DNA of 64,000 nt, taken from positions 186,001 to 250,000 of the forward strand of contig JABSSW010000010.1 of assembly GCA_018902385.1 (NCBI GenBank), written 5' to 3'. Of the stretch, positions 46,267 through 58,058 are shown in pieces. The DNA is from Physcia stellaris (Eukaryota; Ascomycota; Lecanoromycetes; Caliciales; Physciaceae). Numbering within the stretch: position 1 is the stretch's first letter; every line of letters begins with the position of its first letter. Position numbers and translations under genes: made by a program. Below the pieces are notes generated by a model. It made no database searches, had not been told where the DNA came from, and was given only the letters and a program-made list of their open reading frames with translations.

Positions 46267-46790
46267 TTAGAAGATGACAGAGGCAGTAGCATCCATACTC
46301 TCGACAGTCTCTCCAGTACCATACCCGCCGTAGTCGGTATAGGCAATCACCTCAAAGGCTTCGGCATCATGCACTCTTTGTTGCTTGCACCATTGACGGG
46401 ACAGGTCCTCTCCTCTCTTCGTAACAGCAAAGGATTGTCCCCAGTCCACGTCCGGATATCTCATGGACATGCACGTTGGTGTAATCCTGTACATCTGTAG
46501 CGCCCCTTTTCGGCGATCGGTACTCGCATCAGCCTTAGCGGTTTGGCTCTTCTCGACATTAGATTCCGGTGTCTGTAATTTCTCGGGTTGGTTTGGGCTA
46601 CCTGGTTTTGTTTAGCGCAGAGTATGAAAAGGCAGCTAGCTCTTACTGTAAATGCTTTGGTGGAAGACGCGTTTTGGGTTTTCTTATTCGCGTCGAATAG
46701 TGATTTTCTTTTCCTTGAGATGGGGCTTAGTGCTAACATTAGGAACTACTACTGAGAGCAGGCGCTTGGATTGAGTGATTGGAGACATGG
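46267..46790 (-). CDS. Hypothetical protein with uncertain 5' structure
   Basis: The exon 46597-46267 (minus) is coherent: basic text, then MYRITPTCMSMRYPDVDWGQSF and VIAYTDYGGYGTGETVESM, ending DATASVIF. One intron probably precedes it (GTAAGA donor near 46650 and a TAG acceptor at 46598-46600), linking to an exon running back to an ATG near 46739 or 46790. I could not find a phase-consistent join, so the first exon is unresolved. No domain recognised. Confidence 0.4.
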
Positions 46791-46996
46791 TCTTAAATGG
46801 AGAGGTCAAGACAGCTTGCGGGAATTGAGACCAACGACATTGCGAAACTTTATCATATTGGCGTGCCTCCTCCGTGCAGTGAGTGACGATCCGTAGACTA
46901 AAAGAAAGTACAAAGGGAGAAAGGTAACTCGGAAAATCGAAAACTATTAAACAAATCTGCTATGAACAAAGCTGGTGAACCCTTTCCCTTGGCTCA

Positions 46997-47019
46997 GCAC
47001 TCTCTGTGGTAGAGAGTGC
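46997..47019. other. Perfect 9-bp-stem hairpin
   Basis: GCACTCTCT, a five-base loop GTGGT, then AGAGAGTGC. It lies about 260 bp beyond the stop codon of the large gene at 47278-52018, in the gap 46791-47277, which holds no other feature. Could be a 3'-end structure or chance. Confidence 0.5.
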
Positions 47020-47277
47020 GTGCACGAAGGTACTTCTTATTACACCATCCTCTCAAATCCAGTCAAACTCGCAAACAAAACGCAACAATAGAAACCTCCA
47101 CATCCTTCTCAAACCCTCTATCCATAAACTCTATGTACTAAACCGCAATCCATGAGCCTACCACACCGGAGCTGTGAAGCGCCAAAATGCAGGTGAATTG
47201 CATTTGCTTCCAGCTTATCTCACTTATCAAGTGGAGCCCGACGCGACCGCTTCGTCTTTATCCTCATGATCGCGCGG

Positions 47278-50200
47278 TCAAAATCCATTTGACGGAGACA
47301 GTTTTTGCCATCTTCAGTTGCACTCTTGATACTATCGATGACTTAGCATTTAGGCAGCAGAGGAAGGAAGGGATCACATACGCTGACTTAACCGTCTCTT
47401 CACAGTCCTCAAGAGTAAAGTCGTCTGTCTCATCAAGGAGAGCAGAATAGCTGATGTCAGGCGATCGTTTGAAGTGCAGGAAGCCCGGCGTGAATGTCTG
47501 GAACATTTCGATGCGGGTTGGATCATTCAGGATGGAAACCGGTTCATTTCTTTCTTTCACGGAAGGGTCTTGAGCTCCGGCTGATGGCGGTGCGTCGTTA
47601 TTAGGAACATCTCCAGAATGATCCGTAGCGTCGGTGGCTTCTTTGATGTTCGGCTTGACAAGCGTAATGGCTTCCTCGAAATCCGTATGATGAACGATGC
47701 AAGTATAGAAATCGTCAGCGATTTCCATCCTGCGAGCCACGCATTAGTCTATGATATCGCACGATCATATAGATGACACTTACGCGTGTTTGATGACTAA
47801 ACTGATCTGATCGTCTGTGAAGCCCGTCATACTCTTTGCAAGCTCCTCCAGGTGAACATCGGCGTCGAAATCGGCCCAACTATTGCGATCTGCCCTGATC
47901 GCTCTAACATTCGCCTCGAGCTGCGCGAGGACACCGACAAAACTTCTACCACCCGGTGTGGCTATCCGCTGAGGAGTGGGTGCCTTCTTACCGGCAGAAG
48001 TGGGGGTTGCTCCCCATCAGTTGGGCCTTGTGTGTTAACGGGCTCTCCAGGATCAGCGATGCCCGTGGATTTAGGACATGGTTCGTCGATGATCATTGGG
48101 TCTGGTTCGGAGGTGGGTTTGAAGAAGTCGTTAGTAAGTGGAGGGGTGGATCTAGGACATGGCTCATCAATGATCATTGGGTCTGGTTCGGAGGTGGGTT
48201 TGAAGAAGTCGTTAGTAAGTGGAGGGGTGAAGATTGAGAAATCAACCTGCCCTACTGGACGTGCTCCGGCTTTGAATACTTTAGGACTCGTATCTTTATT
48301 CGTACCCGGTGATGGATCATGTTTGATGGAATCCTTGGTCCATGTGGGCATAGAAGAAGGAAATTGGTTGATGTCGGACGGTCGAGGCTGGGTATTCTGC
48401 GCATTATCCGGGGTGCTTGGTTCAGGCATCCCAGGTATCTTGGAGGCAGCCTTCCATGGTGTTCTCAAGGAAGGCTTTCCTGGTTTTCTCGAGGACGCGT
48501 TGTTCGAAGGAGGGGGTGTTCCTTGATATCCTGCAAAAATAGGACCCGGAGGAAGCCGTGGTTCTGAAGAGGGCGATTGACTAGGCTTCTTTGATACAGG
48601 TATCTTCGTGGGCCTGGGAAACGGAAGGGTATTGGAACTAGGGGCATTTGTACTCTCCAACCGACTATCAGCTGCTTCTGAGCCCGATGACTCCGTGAAA
48701 TCAAATATAGGAACATATCTGAATTCTGGGTTGATAGTAGAAAGCGGTGCGCTCGCGACACTAGACTTATCACCGGAGTCTTGTGTTCCTGCATAGTTGA
48801 AGTTAAAGATAGGAGGAGGGGATGGGCAAGGAGCAGAATTAGGTACAACGGCGCTGTCAAGTGTATCACTAGCAGTTTTTGGATCGGAGGAGTTCACGAA
48901 GTCAAATGTCAAGGTAGACTTCGGTTTTGACGAGTCCGAGACACCAATTGCGCCTTTATCGCTGGACAGCTTGCTAGGGGCCCGTGGTTCTGGCGAATGG
49001 GAAGGTTCAGAACTAGCTGGTGAAGTTGACTTGAGACTTGACGAGGAGGTCGAGCTGGAAGCATCAGTGGTACTAGGTGTGTTGCTCGGTGGCTGCGGTA
49101 CTGAGGCCGACGTGTCAAGCGCTTCCGGGGAGGTAGATGTTGTCGAGGCTGAGGGTTGAGGAAGTGCGTCTACGCTGTTTGGTTTCTCATCAGAGCTCGA
49201 TGGCCCAGGCTCCTTCTGCATTTCTGGCGAGCCAGAAGTATTCAAGGCTTTTGAGGAGGTAGCTTTCGTGGAGTATGTATCCTGAGCTTCCATCTTTTGA
49301 CGCTGCCGAGCTATGGCTGCTTCAAAATCTGCTTGTTCAATATTACTTTTTTTATCTTCAGGACTAGATATCAAAGATTAGCAAAAATCCCAAAGGCTTT
49401 CAAATACATTTATACTTACATGAGGAAGAATATGTCGGAAAGATCCTTCCCGTTCATACCTTCGCTAAGCGATGCAAGAAGGTCAAGGTCTATCGGACCA
49501 CCCCTCTTCGTGGTAGAACGGTGTTCATCAAAGAATCGGCGGCGGAATGCAAAATCCTGAGTCTTGCTCCGCTTTTTGGTTTTTCCCTTCCCTTTACGTT
49601 TCTTATCTTTCTCTGTGGTCTCTTTGTGATCTGAGTCCACAGGCAAAAGAGACGGTGAAACCTTCTCAGTATCACCTTGGTCTGTCTTATCTACCACCGC
49701 AAAGCCAACCACAGCTCCGTCAGAGACGGACGTAGCTGGCCCAGTAGTATGACTCGATTGATCAAGGCTAGCTGGGAATTTTTGACCAGGTTCATCGCTC
49801 GCGCCATCTTTACCATCAGCTACCCCTGTAAAGTCACCCGCAGCGCCGTCAGTGACGGCCGTAGATGACCCAGAGGTAGAGATAGATGGGGTCTGATCGC
49901 TCTCTGCTACTTCTGCAAAGTCACCCGCAGCTCCGTCAGTAACGGACGTAGGTGACCCAGAAGTAGTAGTAACTGGTACTTGAGCCTGGGAGTCAGGAGT
50001 AACTTGATGTTGAGGCGATTCTTTGTCGCAAGACGCTGAATTTACGCCAGCTTCTGTGGGAGATTTTCTAATGAGGTGCTTGAACCAGCTTCTACGGAAT
50101 CGTTCCCTCCGAGCTGGTGAAAAATCGCTCACCTCTCGGCGCTTGCGGGGAACATCAGTCTCCTTGAGGTAAGCAATGAGCTCAGATGTTGAGCGAGGTT

Positions 50201-52018
50201 TCGAGCGAGGTCTACGCCGTCGGACCCTAGGGGTGGGGTCAGTCTCAGAGGGCGGCTGAGCCTCAGAGACAGGATCAGTTTCTAAGGAAGGCTGAGTCTC
50301 GCTCTTATCTCCACATGTCGATGACTTCGTAGCGACTTCGGGAAGCACCTGATCGCGGACTTCAGAGTCAGGCAGAGCTTGCTCCAGCATTTTCATGTAC
50401 CTCGGGCTTGTGTTCGGCTTCAACGTGTCCAGTTGATGAAGTGGTCTATCGGAAGTCTGGGTAGTTGCCGACTGGATTGGGTAGCCTTGGTGCTCGATTC
50501 CAAAGCCGATGAAAGTCCCGATGAAAGTCGAAAGGATAGGTGCATACTCCACGTCGTAAAAACAAGCCTGACTTGTACTTAGGGGAAGAAGGAGGTTTTG
50601 GCTCTTCGTGGAATTGGCTTTGGATACCCTGCGCTTTGCCCAGCTTTTGACAGAATCTTGAAGATCGAAATAACGCACGAGTTGCTGAGAGGCTATTTTC
50701 CTAGAGGCTGTGTCTGAAAGCTGTGTTGACCACCAACGGTATATCACTTCTCTCAAGTTAAATCTAACCACAAGTTCCCGCGACACAGGGACAAAATGCG
50801 TCATTTCGGTTGATAAAGCCCACATAGCTATATGGAAGCCCAGTACCAGCGTTAACGGTATATAGCCAGGATTGGTTGTCGATAAGGCTCGTGTCATTCT
50901 ACAGGCGCTGGAGGACGATAGAGACGGGAATCTTGGCAGGACTTTGTTCCGTGTAGACGTTTGGTTCTGTATGAACCTTGCATTCTGGTTCTGCGGAGAC
51001 GCATGAATCAAGTGTTTCGAACCTTGACGACCAGTGTAGGTACTTTGGGGTATTCGGCTCAAGATAGAGAAGTCTGATTGTTGCCCAGGCACATCATCAA
51101 TCCTGAGCCGAAGGTGTCCGGTTCTTGTTCTGGCGCGTGATGGTGTTATGTTATAATTGTAGGTCCGATCGATGCGTGCTAGATCTCTGCTAGAGATTTC
51201 GGGCCTCAAATCTTCGCGCGGAATCTCTTCAACATCATTGTCATGTTCATGCGGGACGTTGACCTGGACCGAAGATCGGGTCGGATTGTTATTCGTATCT
51301 GGCGTTTGTGTAACGGCGAACATACGGAACAGACTGTTCTCGTAAGGTATATGATAGGGTGCGAAATCGAAAAGGCATACAGGGGGTCGTTGTCCCAGTG
51401 CTAGGTAGTAGATGGCAAGGGCTGGCGCGAAGAGCATCATTGCGAAGGGTACATAGGCAGGGCTTGTCAAAGCTGGATTGAAGATCAGCGTTGTTGACAA
51501 TGTTGTGGACAGGTTATCATACCTATTCCATGAAGGAACTCGCTTATGAGATCCCAGTCTACGATAGCCGAAACCAATGCCATGCTCGTTGCTAGGACGC
51601 TGGCCACAAAGGCGCACAAGATTAACTTTATTTTAATGGAGAGTGCAGCAATAATAGGAGCGACCAAAGTGGCGATAAAAGCAAGTAGGTAGACATTCAT
51701 TCCACCATTCGGCCGTGATGCCGAGATTTTCTGAGTCATGGAATCCAGTTCGAGGCCAGGTTGGTGAAACATCGATGTTGGCTGATAATAATGTTTTTCG
51801 GAGGTTGCTGGTGCATGGTTGCTGAAAGGATACTTGTTGTACGCATACAAACCCAGATTGCCTAGTATCTCGTACAGCGTGTGGGTCCAGAATCCCACAG
51901 CGCGGACCTGAATGCACTGCAACTCGTGGAAACGGTAGGCATGGTGGCCTAGCGACACGAGGAGGAACGAAAGGAAGTAAAGAATCATAGGTTTGCAAGT
52001 CCTCTGGAGGCGGTCCAT
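47278..52018 (-). CDS. Large multi-pass membrane protein with two AAA-lid-like modules
   Basis: Exons (minus) 52018-51523, 51472-49420, 49363-47992, 47920-47784, 47729-47382 and 47311-47278 give 1479 aa, every join in phase. The start at 52018 opens MDRLQRTCKPMILYFLSFLL. At least four hydrophobic helices lie in the first 210 residues, and two more around residues 400-520. Then low-complexity Ser/Thr/Pro text with three SVTDGAAGDF-type repeats (near residues 715-790) and an exact 27-residue tandem duplication near 1255-1305. Module 1 (about 815-875) holds IDLDLLASLSEGMNGKDLSDIFFL and IEQADFEAAI. Module 2 (about 1310-1380) holds VHLEELAKSMTGFTDDQISLV and HTDFEEAI. Both match the AAA+ lid. No Walker motifs seen. 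The last exon's 34 nt are the least certain. Related to the gene at 31774-35202. Confidence 0.75.
48066..48232. repeat. 81-bp in-frame tandem duplication inside the large gene
   Basis: Two almost identical 81-bp units, 48066-48146 and 48147-48227, plus a partial third. 81 is a multiple of three, so the coding frame is kept and 27 residues (around TPPLTNDFFKPTSEPDPM) are doubled. Near-identity suggests a recent event. Confidence 0.9.
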
Positions 52019-53756
52019 TTCGAAAATGTGTGCTATGGATCTCAGGAAGAGGAGGTGGAGTTTATGGAAGAAGGAGGGTTTGTGAGAGCCTTCAGAAATA
52101 AATATCTGCTAGCTTGAGGTGATCGTGAAGAAGTGATATGAAAGCCTCGCTTCAGCATCCAATCGGTGTTCGACTTCCAGGATCCTCAACACACTTCTGG
52201 AATTTAACATGCCACTGATTCACCACACACTTGACACTCTTCATAAATGGAAGTTTTCCGCGAATTATCTTCGCTTCAATGTGGCACGACGTGGGTGCTC
52301 GTAACCCAAATCAGGATGAACCATTCAGCAGGTGGTATCTACCATATAAGGGGAAAGCGTATGGGGTCAAAATCTATAATGAAACCTGAAAGGAAAAGCT
52401 GAGAAGAACCTTGCTATCATGTTTCCCTCGATTGATTACAAACTTCCCACCAGTCTAGTGATGCTCCCACCAATCGGCTCCCATACGTAGCTGTCGACAT
52501 AGAGTTGCGAGGGTTGTAGTATTGGACCTGCCGGACAAAGAAGTGTTGTTTTCAGGTAAAAGGGGATCCTTCTCTTTCCCAGTGTCTTTTTGCAAGGTCT
52601 CCCAAAGAACTCCCTTTCAAGTATCTCTCTACTCCCGCACTCTTTTGTGGTTTGAAGGTTGAGGCCGCCCTCTCCATTGGCAAAATCAATGAAGTTCCGC
52701 TTCGCTTCAAGGGCACGATTGATGCTCCTGCTGGATTTCCCAGCAAAATCGGAAGTGATTTAGTAGCTGTCACTCACGTGAGATTAAAGACCGCCTGAGC
52801 ATCGAGCGTTGTGAAAATCTCTGTTTTTTCGACCATCACACGCCACTCAATACCTGCTTGGCGCGAGAAAGTCTTTCGATGGGTTTTCAATCTTTGCAGA
52901 CGCTCTTATAAATGATCCTGCGACAAATAGCAGGATTATACTATTCAGGATATTCTAGCGCAGATGATCAATGACAGAAGCAGCAGCGAATCAGAATCCT
53001 GCTTTGAGATCGTAGGAGGTGCGAACCTTAAGCATGACGGCGATTCATTCTCGGAAGGAATGGTGTTGTTAGTCGTGTTAGCCGTAGCCAACGCTTCCAG
53101 AAGAAGCCGTAAAGCAGGTAAAACTATCACTGCTCCTTGATCCCAAGAGAGTGCTATACAGACTTTCGCCTTCTAGTGCTCTTCATGTTGTAGCCGTTCC
53201 GGATGCGCAGGGCAACCAAGTGGCCCCTTGTGCTAGTAATAATTTCGATGTTGGTGGCTTAGGAAATTGACTAGAATACCGAATGGTATTCCACGACATA
53301 ACCAATTGAAACGAGCTGCTATGTTGATGTCCGAGATTTGAATGATAAACTATTATATGTGGTGCGAGGCGAAATGACCGGAATCAGGTTTCGAAGTCTC
53401 TTGAGTCTTCCACTCCCTGGCGCTACGACCGCTGCCAGTGTCTGGGAGAACCCAAATGTGAATCATGTTCAGGCTGCGAAGGCCAAAAGGGTCAACAATC
53501 CTTACGCTGTTCATCCTCATCATACCTTCCAGCTTCCGTCCTATATCTGTTTAATTCTCGCCGCAAGAATGATCGCGTAAAAGCCGACCCCATTGATAGA
53601 GAACCTAGCTAGCAAATCCAATGTCAGTATCCGTCAGTCGCTTTCATGCTCAGAAGCTTAAGAGACCGAGATACCATGACGAAGCAGTCAAGGTCATGCT
53701 TTGGGAGGGGTTATCATCCAACCATCAAGCAAAGGATTGCAAATAAGTCTTATGAC
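52019..53756. other. Long intergenic stretch with a possible decayed gene
   Basis: About 1.7 kb. A plus-strand frame at about 52548-52799 reads coherently (SPKELPFKYLSTPALFCG.., ending VTHVRLKTA) but has no ATG and no clear splice partners. A 54-codon frame at 52964-53128 (start MINDRSSSES) and one at 53338-53580 might belong to the same broken or multi-exon gene. I cannot join them with confidence. The left end is the promoter of the large membrane-protein gene. Confidence 0.35.
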
Positions 53757-55452
53757 TTAATATACATATCTGAAAGAGCGGTTCCGCTTGTCAGTCCGAT
53801 TCTCCCATAGCTCGTGCTGGCTCTGTTCCTCGACGCTGCGCCCTGCACCCCTACTTTTGTTGGCCCATACATAGTAAAGAAACAGTAAAGACGCTACGAC
53901 GGCTGCGCCCGCTTGGGTTGCCAGTACAGTGATCTTCGCAGGAGTATACTTCGGCGCATCTCTGGCTTGAAACGTCTGCGGTCCGATGATGTTACCGACA
54001 CTGAAGCTTCCCGCGATCAAAGCCACACCAACGACACGCTTCGTTTGGCCGGCGACGTTGGCGGCTGTCCATTGATAGATGACGATGAGCGAGGCAGTGA
54101 TGGTGTTCACCAGGTAGATTCCAGCCAGCAGAGCAGCTCGATTATTCGCAGGTGCAAATGACATAAGACCGCCTCCTAGGATACCTGGAATGCAACAAGC
54201 TACGATCCATGCCCAGCGATGGGAGGTGTAACGGACGCCATATCCGACAACGAGGCTGCTTGCGATTGAGATAACTCCGCTTGGCATATTCAGTAGCGCA
54301 GAGTTTGGAGGACTGAAGCCGAAGTTCCGGATGAGGGTTGCTGAGTACGTGGTAATCACTCCACTGGAGATTGATATCTGAAGGAATGTCAGCATTAGAA
54401 TGCACTTGCTGGTACCGGAGCGCCTTCATCTACCAGAATGGTCAAGACGGTCATCAACCATAGCTGAATATCCATGAATATTTCGATGACCTGGGACAAC
54501 TTGAAGCGTCTGTTTTCGATCCCAGTCTGGTTGACAGCGACATGCTTCAACAGCATCACCTTCTCACTCTCGCTAAGCCACCGGGCGTTCATCGGGTTAT
54601 CCGGCAATAGGAATAAGACTGCTAAGCCCACAATCACGGTCACCAGACCCAGAACTACAAACATGATTCTCCATCCCTCGAACCCCTCCCGCTTCACCTG
54701 CTGAAACGCGTAACTGACAATTCCGCCAATGATCTGCCCAAGACCAAGCCCACAGTACCATAGGCTAAATCGAGGTGCCTGCTCAGATTTCGTATACCAT
54801 TGGCTGGAAAATAACATCAGAGATGGGGCGATGGCGGCTTCAAAGATACCAAGAAAGATGCGAGCGACGAGCAACGTGCGGTAAGAGGTTGCGGCGGCTG
54901 TACAGGCGGTTGAAATTCCCCAGAGGACGACATTGAGGGAGAGCCATTTTGCGGGTGGCACTTTCTGAAGAATGTAACCTACCCAGCCTTCTGCATGAGC
55001 AAAAAGATGGTTGCCTCGTTCTGGAACAATATTAAGAACCCACCATTTGGTACTTCAGCGATGAGATACGCGATGAAGAAGGCTGTGGCGGCATTGGTGA
55101 AGTCGTTGCCCTCCAGCTTGAGGTTCTTGTTGAGGCCCATGACCGCGGCATACTAGTCACAGTCAAAACACGGTCAGCCGGGTCAGCGACATCGTAAACA
55201 ACTTACGTTCAGAAGAACCTTGTCGATGAATTGCATGGTGTATGCGCAGAACATAACGGGCACAATCCTCCAGTCGATCTTACGGCGCAATGCTTTGAGG
55301 TCGGTACCCGGCTCTGGATTTGGTCTGGCATTTTGGAGGTAGTGGAACGCTTGATCTAAGTCTTTCGAGTTGTTGACGACTGCTGAGTCGGGAACATCAT
55401 TGCTCGATACGTCGCCCTCGCTCTTCAATGCTGGTTTCTCATTGGTGTTCAT
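53757..55452 (-). CDS. MFS transporter, Dal5/allantoate-permease family
   Basis: Exons (minus) 55452-55207, 55152-55044, 54978-54434 and 54377-53757 give 506 aa and about 12 transmembrane helices, standard for anion:cation symporters of the Dal5/Tna1/Seo1 group. Seen: KIDWRIVPVMFCAYTMQFIDK in helix 1, the family segment YAAVMGLNKNLKLEGNDFT, FLGIFEAAIAPSLMLFSSQWY, GWRIMFVVLG, PDNPMNARWLSE in the central loop, and a C-terminal half with NRAALLAGIYLVNT. Likely substrate: a small carboxylate, ureide, vitamin or dipeptide. It is divergent from the FAD-monooxygenase gene 550 bp away, so the two may be co-regulated for uptake and oxidation of an aromatic or heterocyclic acid (inference). Confidence 0.9.
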
Positions 55453-56000
55453 CCCGAGATCTCTATCGGTCGTCGGAGCCTTTTGCTTTCGACTAGGTCT
55501 GGGCTACAAGACACATGGAACAGAAGGATGGGCTCTTGTGTCCATCTTAACTGTTCTCAAGAAAACTTTTGGAGGCTGTCAAGTTTTACTGCTGGATTCA
55601 CCATCCTTGGCGAGCTATCGACCGTCCGACATGCCTATTTACGCCGTTGACGCACGCCAACGCATTATGTGATAAGGCCAGCTGGCCAGCCCTGCTAGGC
55701 TCTAAAGCCAAACAGCTCATGCAGCAGCAGAAGGCGAAAGGTCGACGTTAGCGAAGGACGCGAAGGATTGGAGGTCGCTTGGCGATGGATAAGCCAAGCA
55801 TGCTGAACCCTACGCATCAAATGATAATTTATACGCTCTGCTCGGCGCCCACGTTAGTAATGCCCGCATTAGTCCAACTCTACAGGAAGCAAGGCACAGC
55901 GACGTGCATAGCTAGACTACCAGCCATTGGAACCACCGACGCATAGTCGTTATTATCTGCTCGTAAACCTCAAAGATGTTAGACCTCTCAAAGAAGAGCC
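55453..56000. other. Divergent promoter region
   Basis: 548 bp between the MFS gene and the FAD-monooxygenase gene, no supported gene. Short open frames only. Confidence 0.5.
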
Positions 56001-57508
56001 ATGACCGGGCAGATGGAGCCCCATATCCTGATCATAGGGGCTGGAATTACAGGCCTCACTCTCGCCCAGGCTCTCAAGACTCAAAACATTCCCTTTACTG
56101 TGTTTGAGCGTGATGCTGATCCTTTTAGTCGCGGTCGAGGATGGGGCTTGACCATTCACTGGGCGCTTGATACCTTTCTTTCACTTCTCCCACAACAGGT
56201 CATCGCGAGACTGCCAGAATGTTACGTAGACCCTGTCGCGGTCGAGGAGGGTGAGAATGGTAAGTTCCTGTTATTTGATCTTAACACTGGCGAGCCGAAA
56301 TGGCAGGTACCGGCGGCTAGGAGGATGAGAGTGAGTAGGGAACGACTGAGAGCGTTGCTCATGGATGGAATTGATATAAAAGTTTGTGACCTTTCTCAGT
56401 CACAGATCTGCCATTAATTGACCGGAGCTGAACTTGCATCAGTGGTCTCATTCACTCCAAAGCATCACGTATCCGGATCCTGATACGGCCACTGCCCTTT
56501 TCTCAAATTCTGTTTCAGCAACAGGCACCCTCATTATCGGCGCCGACGGCTCCCACTCAGCCGTGCGCTCTCATCTTCTCTCGCACGATCCTTCTCTCGC
56601 AAAGAACAGCTGTCTACCAGTCCGCTTCCTGGGTGTAAGCACAATTTTTCCCCCAACACTCGCACTGGAAGCACGTGCATTAGATCCATTCTTCTTTCAA
56701 GGTGGTGATCCCCAAAAAGACACGTTCCTCTACTTCTCTTTCTTAGACACTCCCTCAAAGAACGAAAGATTGAACGATGAAGGCAATTGGGAGTGCCAGA
56801 TCATCATAAGCTACCCTTACCGTTCAGATTTCTGGGGCAAGGAGGAGCCGATGGAGGTTCCCGAGACCCACAAGGAAAGGGTAGCGTTGATGAAAGAGTT
56901 TGCGGATGGCTGGGCAAATCCGTTCAGGAGCCTGATTCTGGCCATTCCGGACGAGACTGAGGTCAAGGCGTTGCCGATTGAAGATTTCGTTCCGAAGGAG
57001 GGTATGTGGGATAATGCCCAGGGAAGAGTGACGATGGTTGGGGATGCGGCGCACGCGATGACGATGTGTGAGTTGTCCGTTCATATGATGAAAAATTCGG
57101 CCCATCAAGTTTTTCGTACTATCTTATGTCGTCATTTTCATGGACGTCATCTCTGCTCTGCTTCGCTTCAGCGTGGTATCTCTCCCCTCGAGGAGTCCGG
57201 GTCGTGCTGCTGGCTTCGTTCGACTAACCCTCAGACACACTTTAGACCGCGGCGAAGCAGCCAATCACGGTATAACGGACGTCTCTATCCTTCTTTCCCA
57301 CTTACTACCTCCGTTCGCGGAGACCTCCAAGACTTCGAACACCAATGGCTTGAAAAAAGTAATCGATGCCTACGAGCGTGAAATGATGACCCGCACCGGG
57401 CCAGCCGTGTTGACAAGTCGACGAGCGTGTCTTGATGCCCACGATTATAAAAAGATCACCGACAAGAGCCCATTGGTCAGTAGGAGAGCTATTGTCTTTG
57501 AGGCATGA
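56001..57508 (+). CDS. FAD-dependent monooxygenase (PHBH/salicylate-hydroxylase type)
   Basis: Exons 56001-56381, 56443-57067 and 57246-57508 give 422 aa. Predicted cytosolic aromatic-ring or related hydroxylase using FAD and NAD(P)H. Seen: the dinucleotide fingerprint HILIIGAGITGLTLAQAL, a RGRGWGLTIHW substrate-side strand, VIGADGSHS-like GADGSHSAVRSHLL, and the FAD-ribityl motif VTMVGDAAHAMTMYRGEAANHG, which is completed only by splicing the 178-nt intron 57068-57245. The C-terminus (TSRRACLDAHDY..ITDKSPLVSRR) is typical. The long second intron is unusual among neighbours and should be checked for a hidden exon. It pairs divergently with the Dal5-like transporter. Confidence 0.85.
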
Positions 57509-58053
57509 TGAGACGAGGATTGGGAGAAATTCAACGTCAAGAGGTGGTTACCCGAACATGGGGCGTCCACTTCATATCCCATGTACTGGCAACCCATGGT
57601 ACTCGTTTTCGCGTTACCTCGACGAACCCCTGAAAACGGCCATCACGCCAGTGCATGGGGTATTAGATTATGCTCAAGAGTTGAGTTGATCAATAGCAGA
57701 TGTCGTAAAAGGCCAGAAGGAAAGGTCTCATTGCTACCTGAAATGTACATACGTGTGAGGCTGCTCCTGAGAAGACCATATAGAAAGAATGGCAGTCTTC
57801 GAAATTCGATGTTACATGAGAGCTTAATGGGTTGGACCTACAAAGTGGCAGTGCCGCTTGCCTTGTCTTCAGCTCACCTAGATAGTCGAGTGATACGATA
57901 TCGATACCATCTCACCAGGATTTGGTCCATGGTAAATGCATGACAGTTATGAGGTTTGTCTTCCGGCGGCGGCAAAGTCACGGTCGTGAGTACGGGTGGC
58001 CTGGCGCCGAAGTTTGACACGGGATGGAACTACTTTTCGCCGAGCCATTTTGA
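57509..58053. other. Intergenic
   Basis: Region between the FAD-monooxygenase gene and the LTR element. The open frame 57581-57943 has no coding signature and overlaps the 3' end of the gene. Nothing else seen. Confidence 0.4.
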
Positions 58054-58058
58054 AAGAG

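Noticed and set aside
47852-48526. Plus-strand 224-codon frame
   Set aside because: Antisense of the Ser/Pro-rich exon 47992-49363. Its internal repetition is the 81-bp duplication seen backwards.
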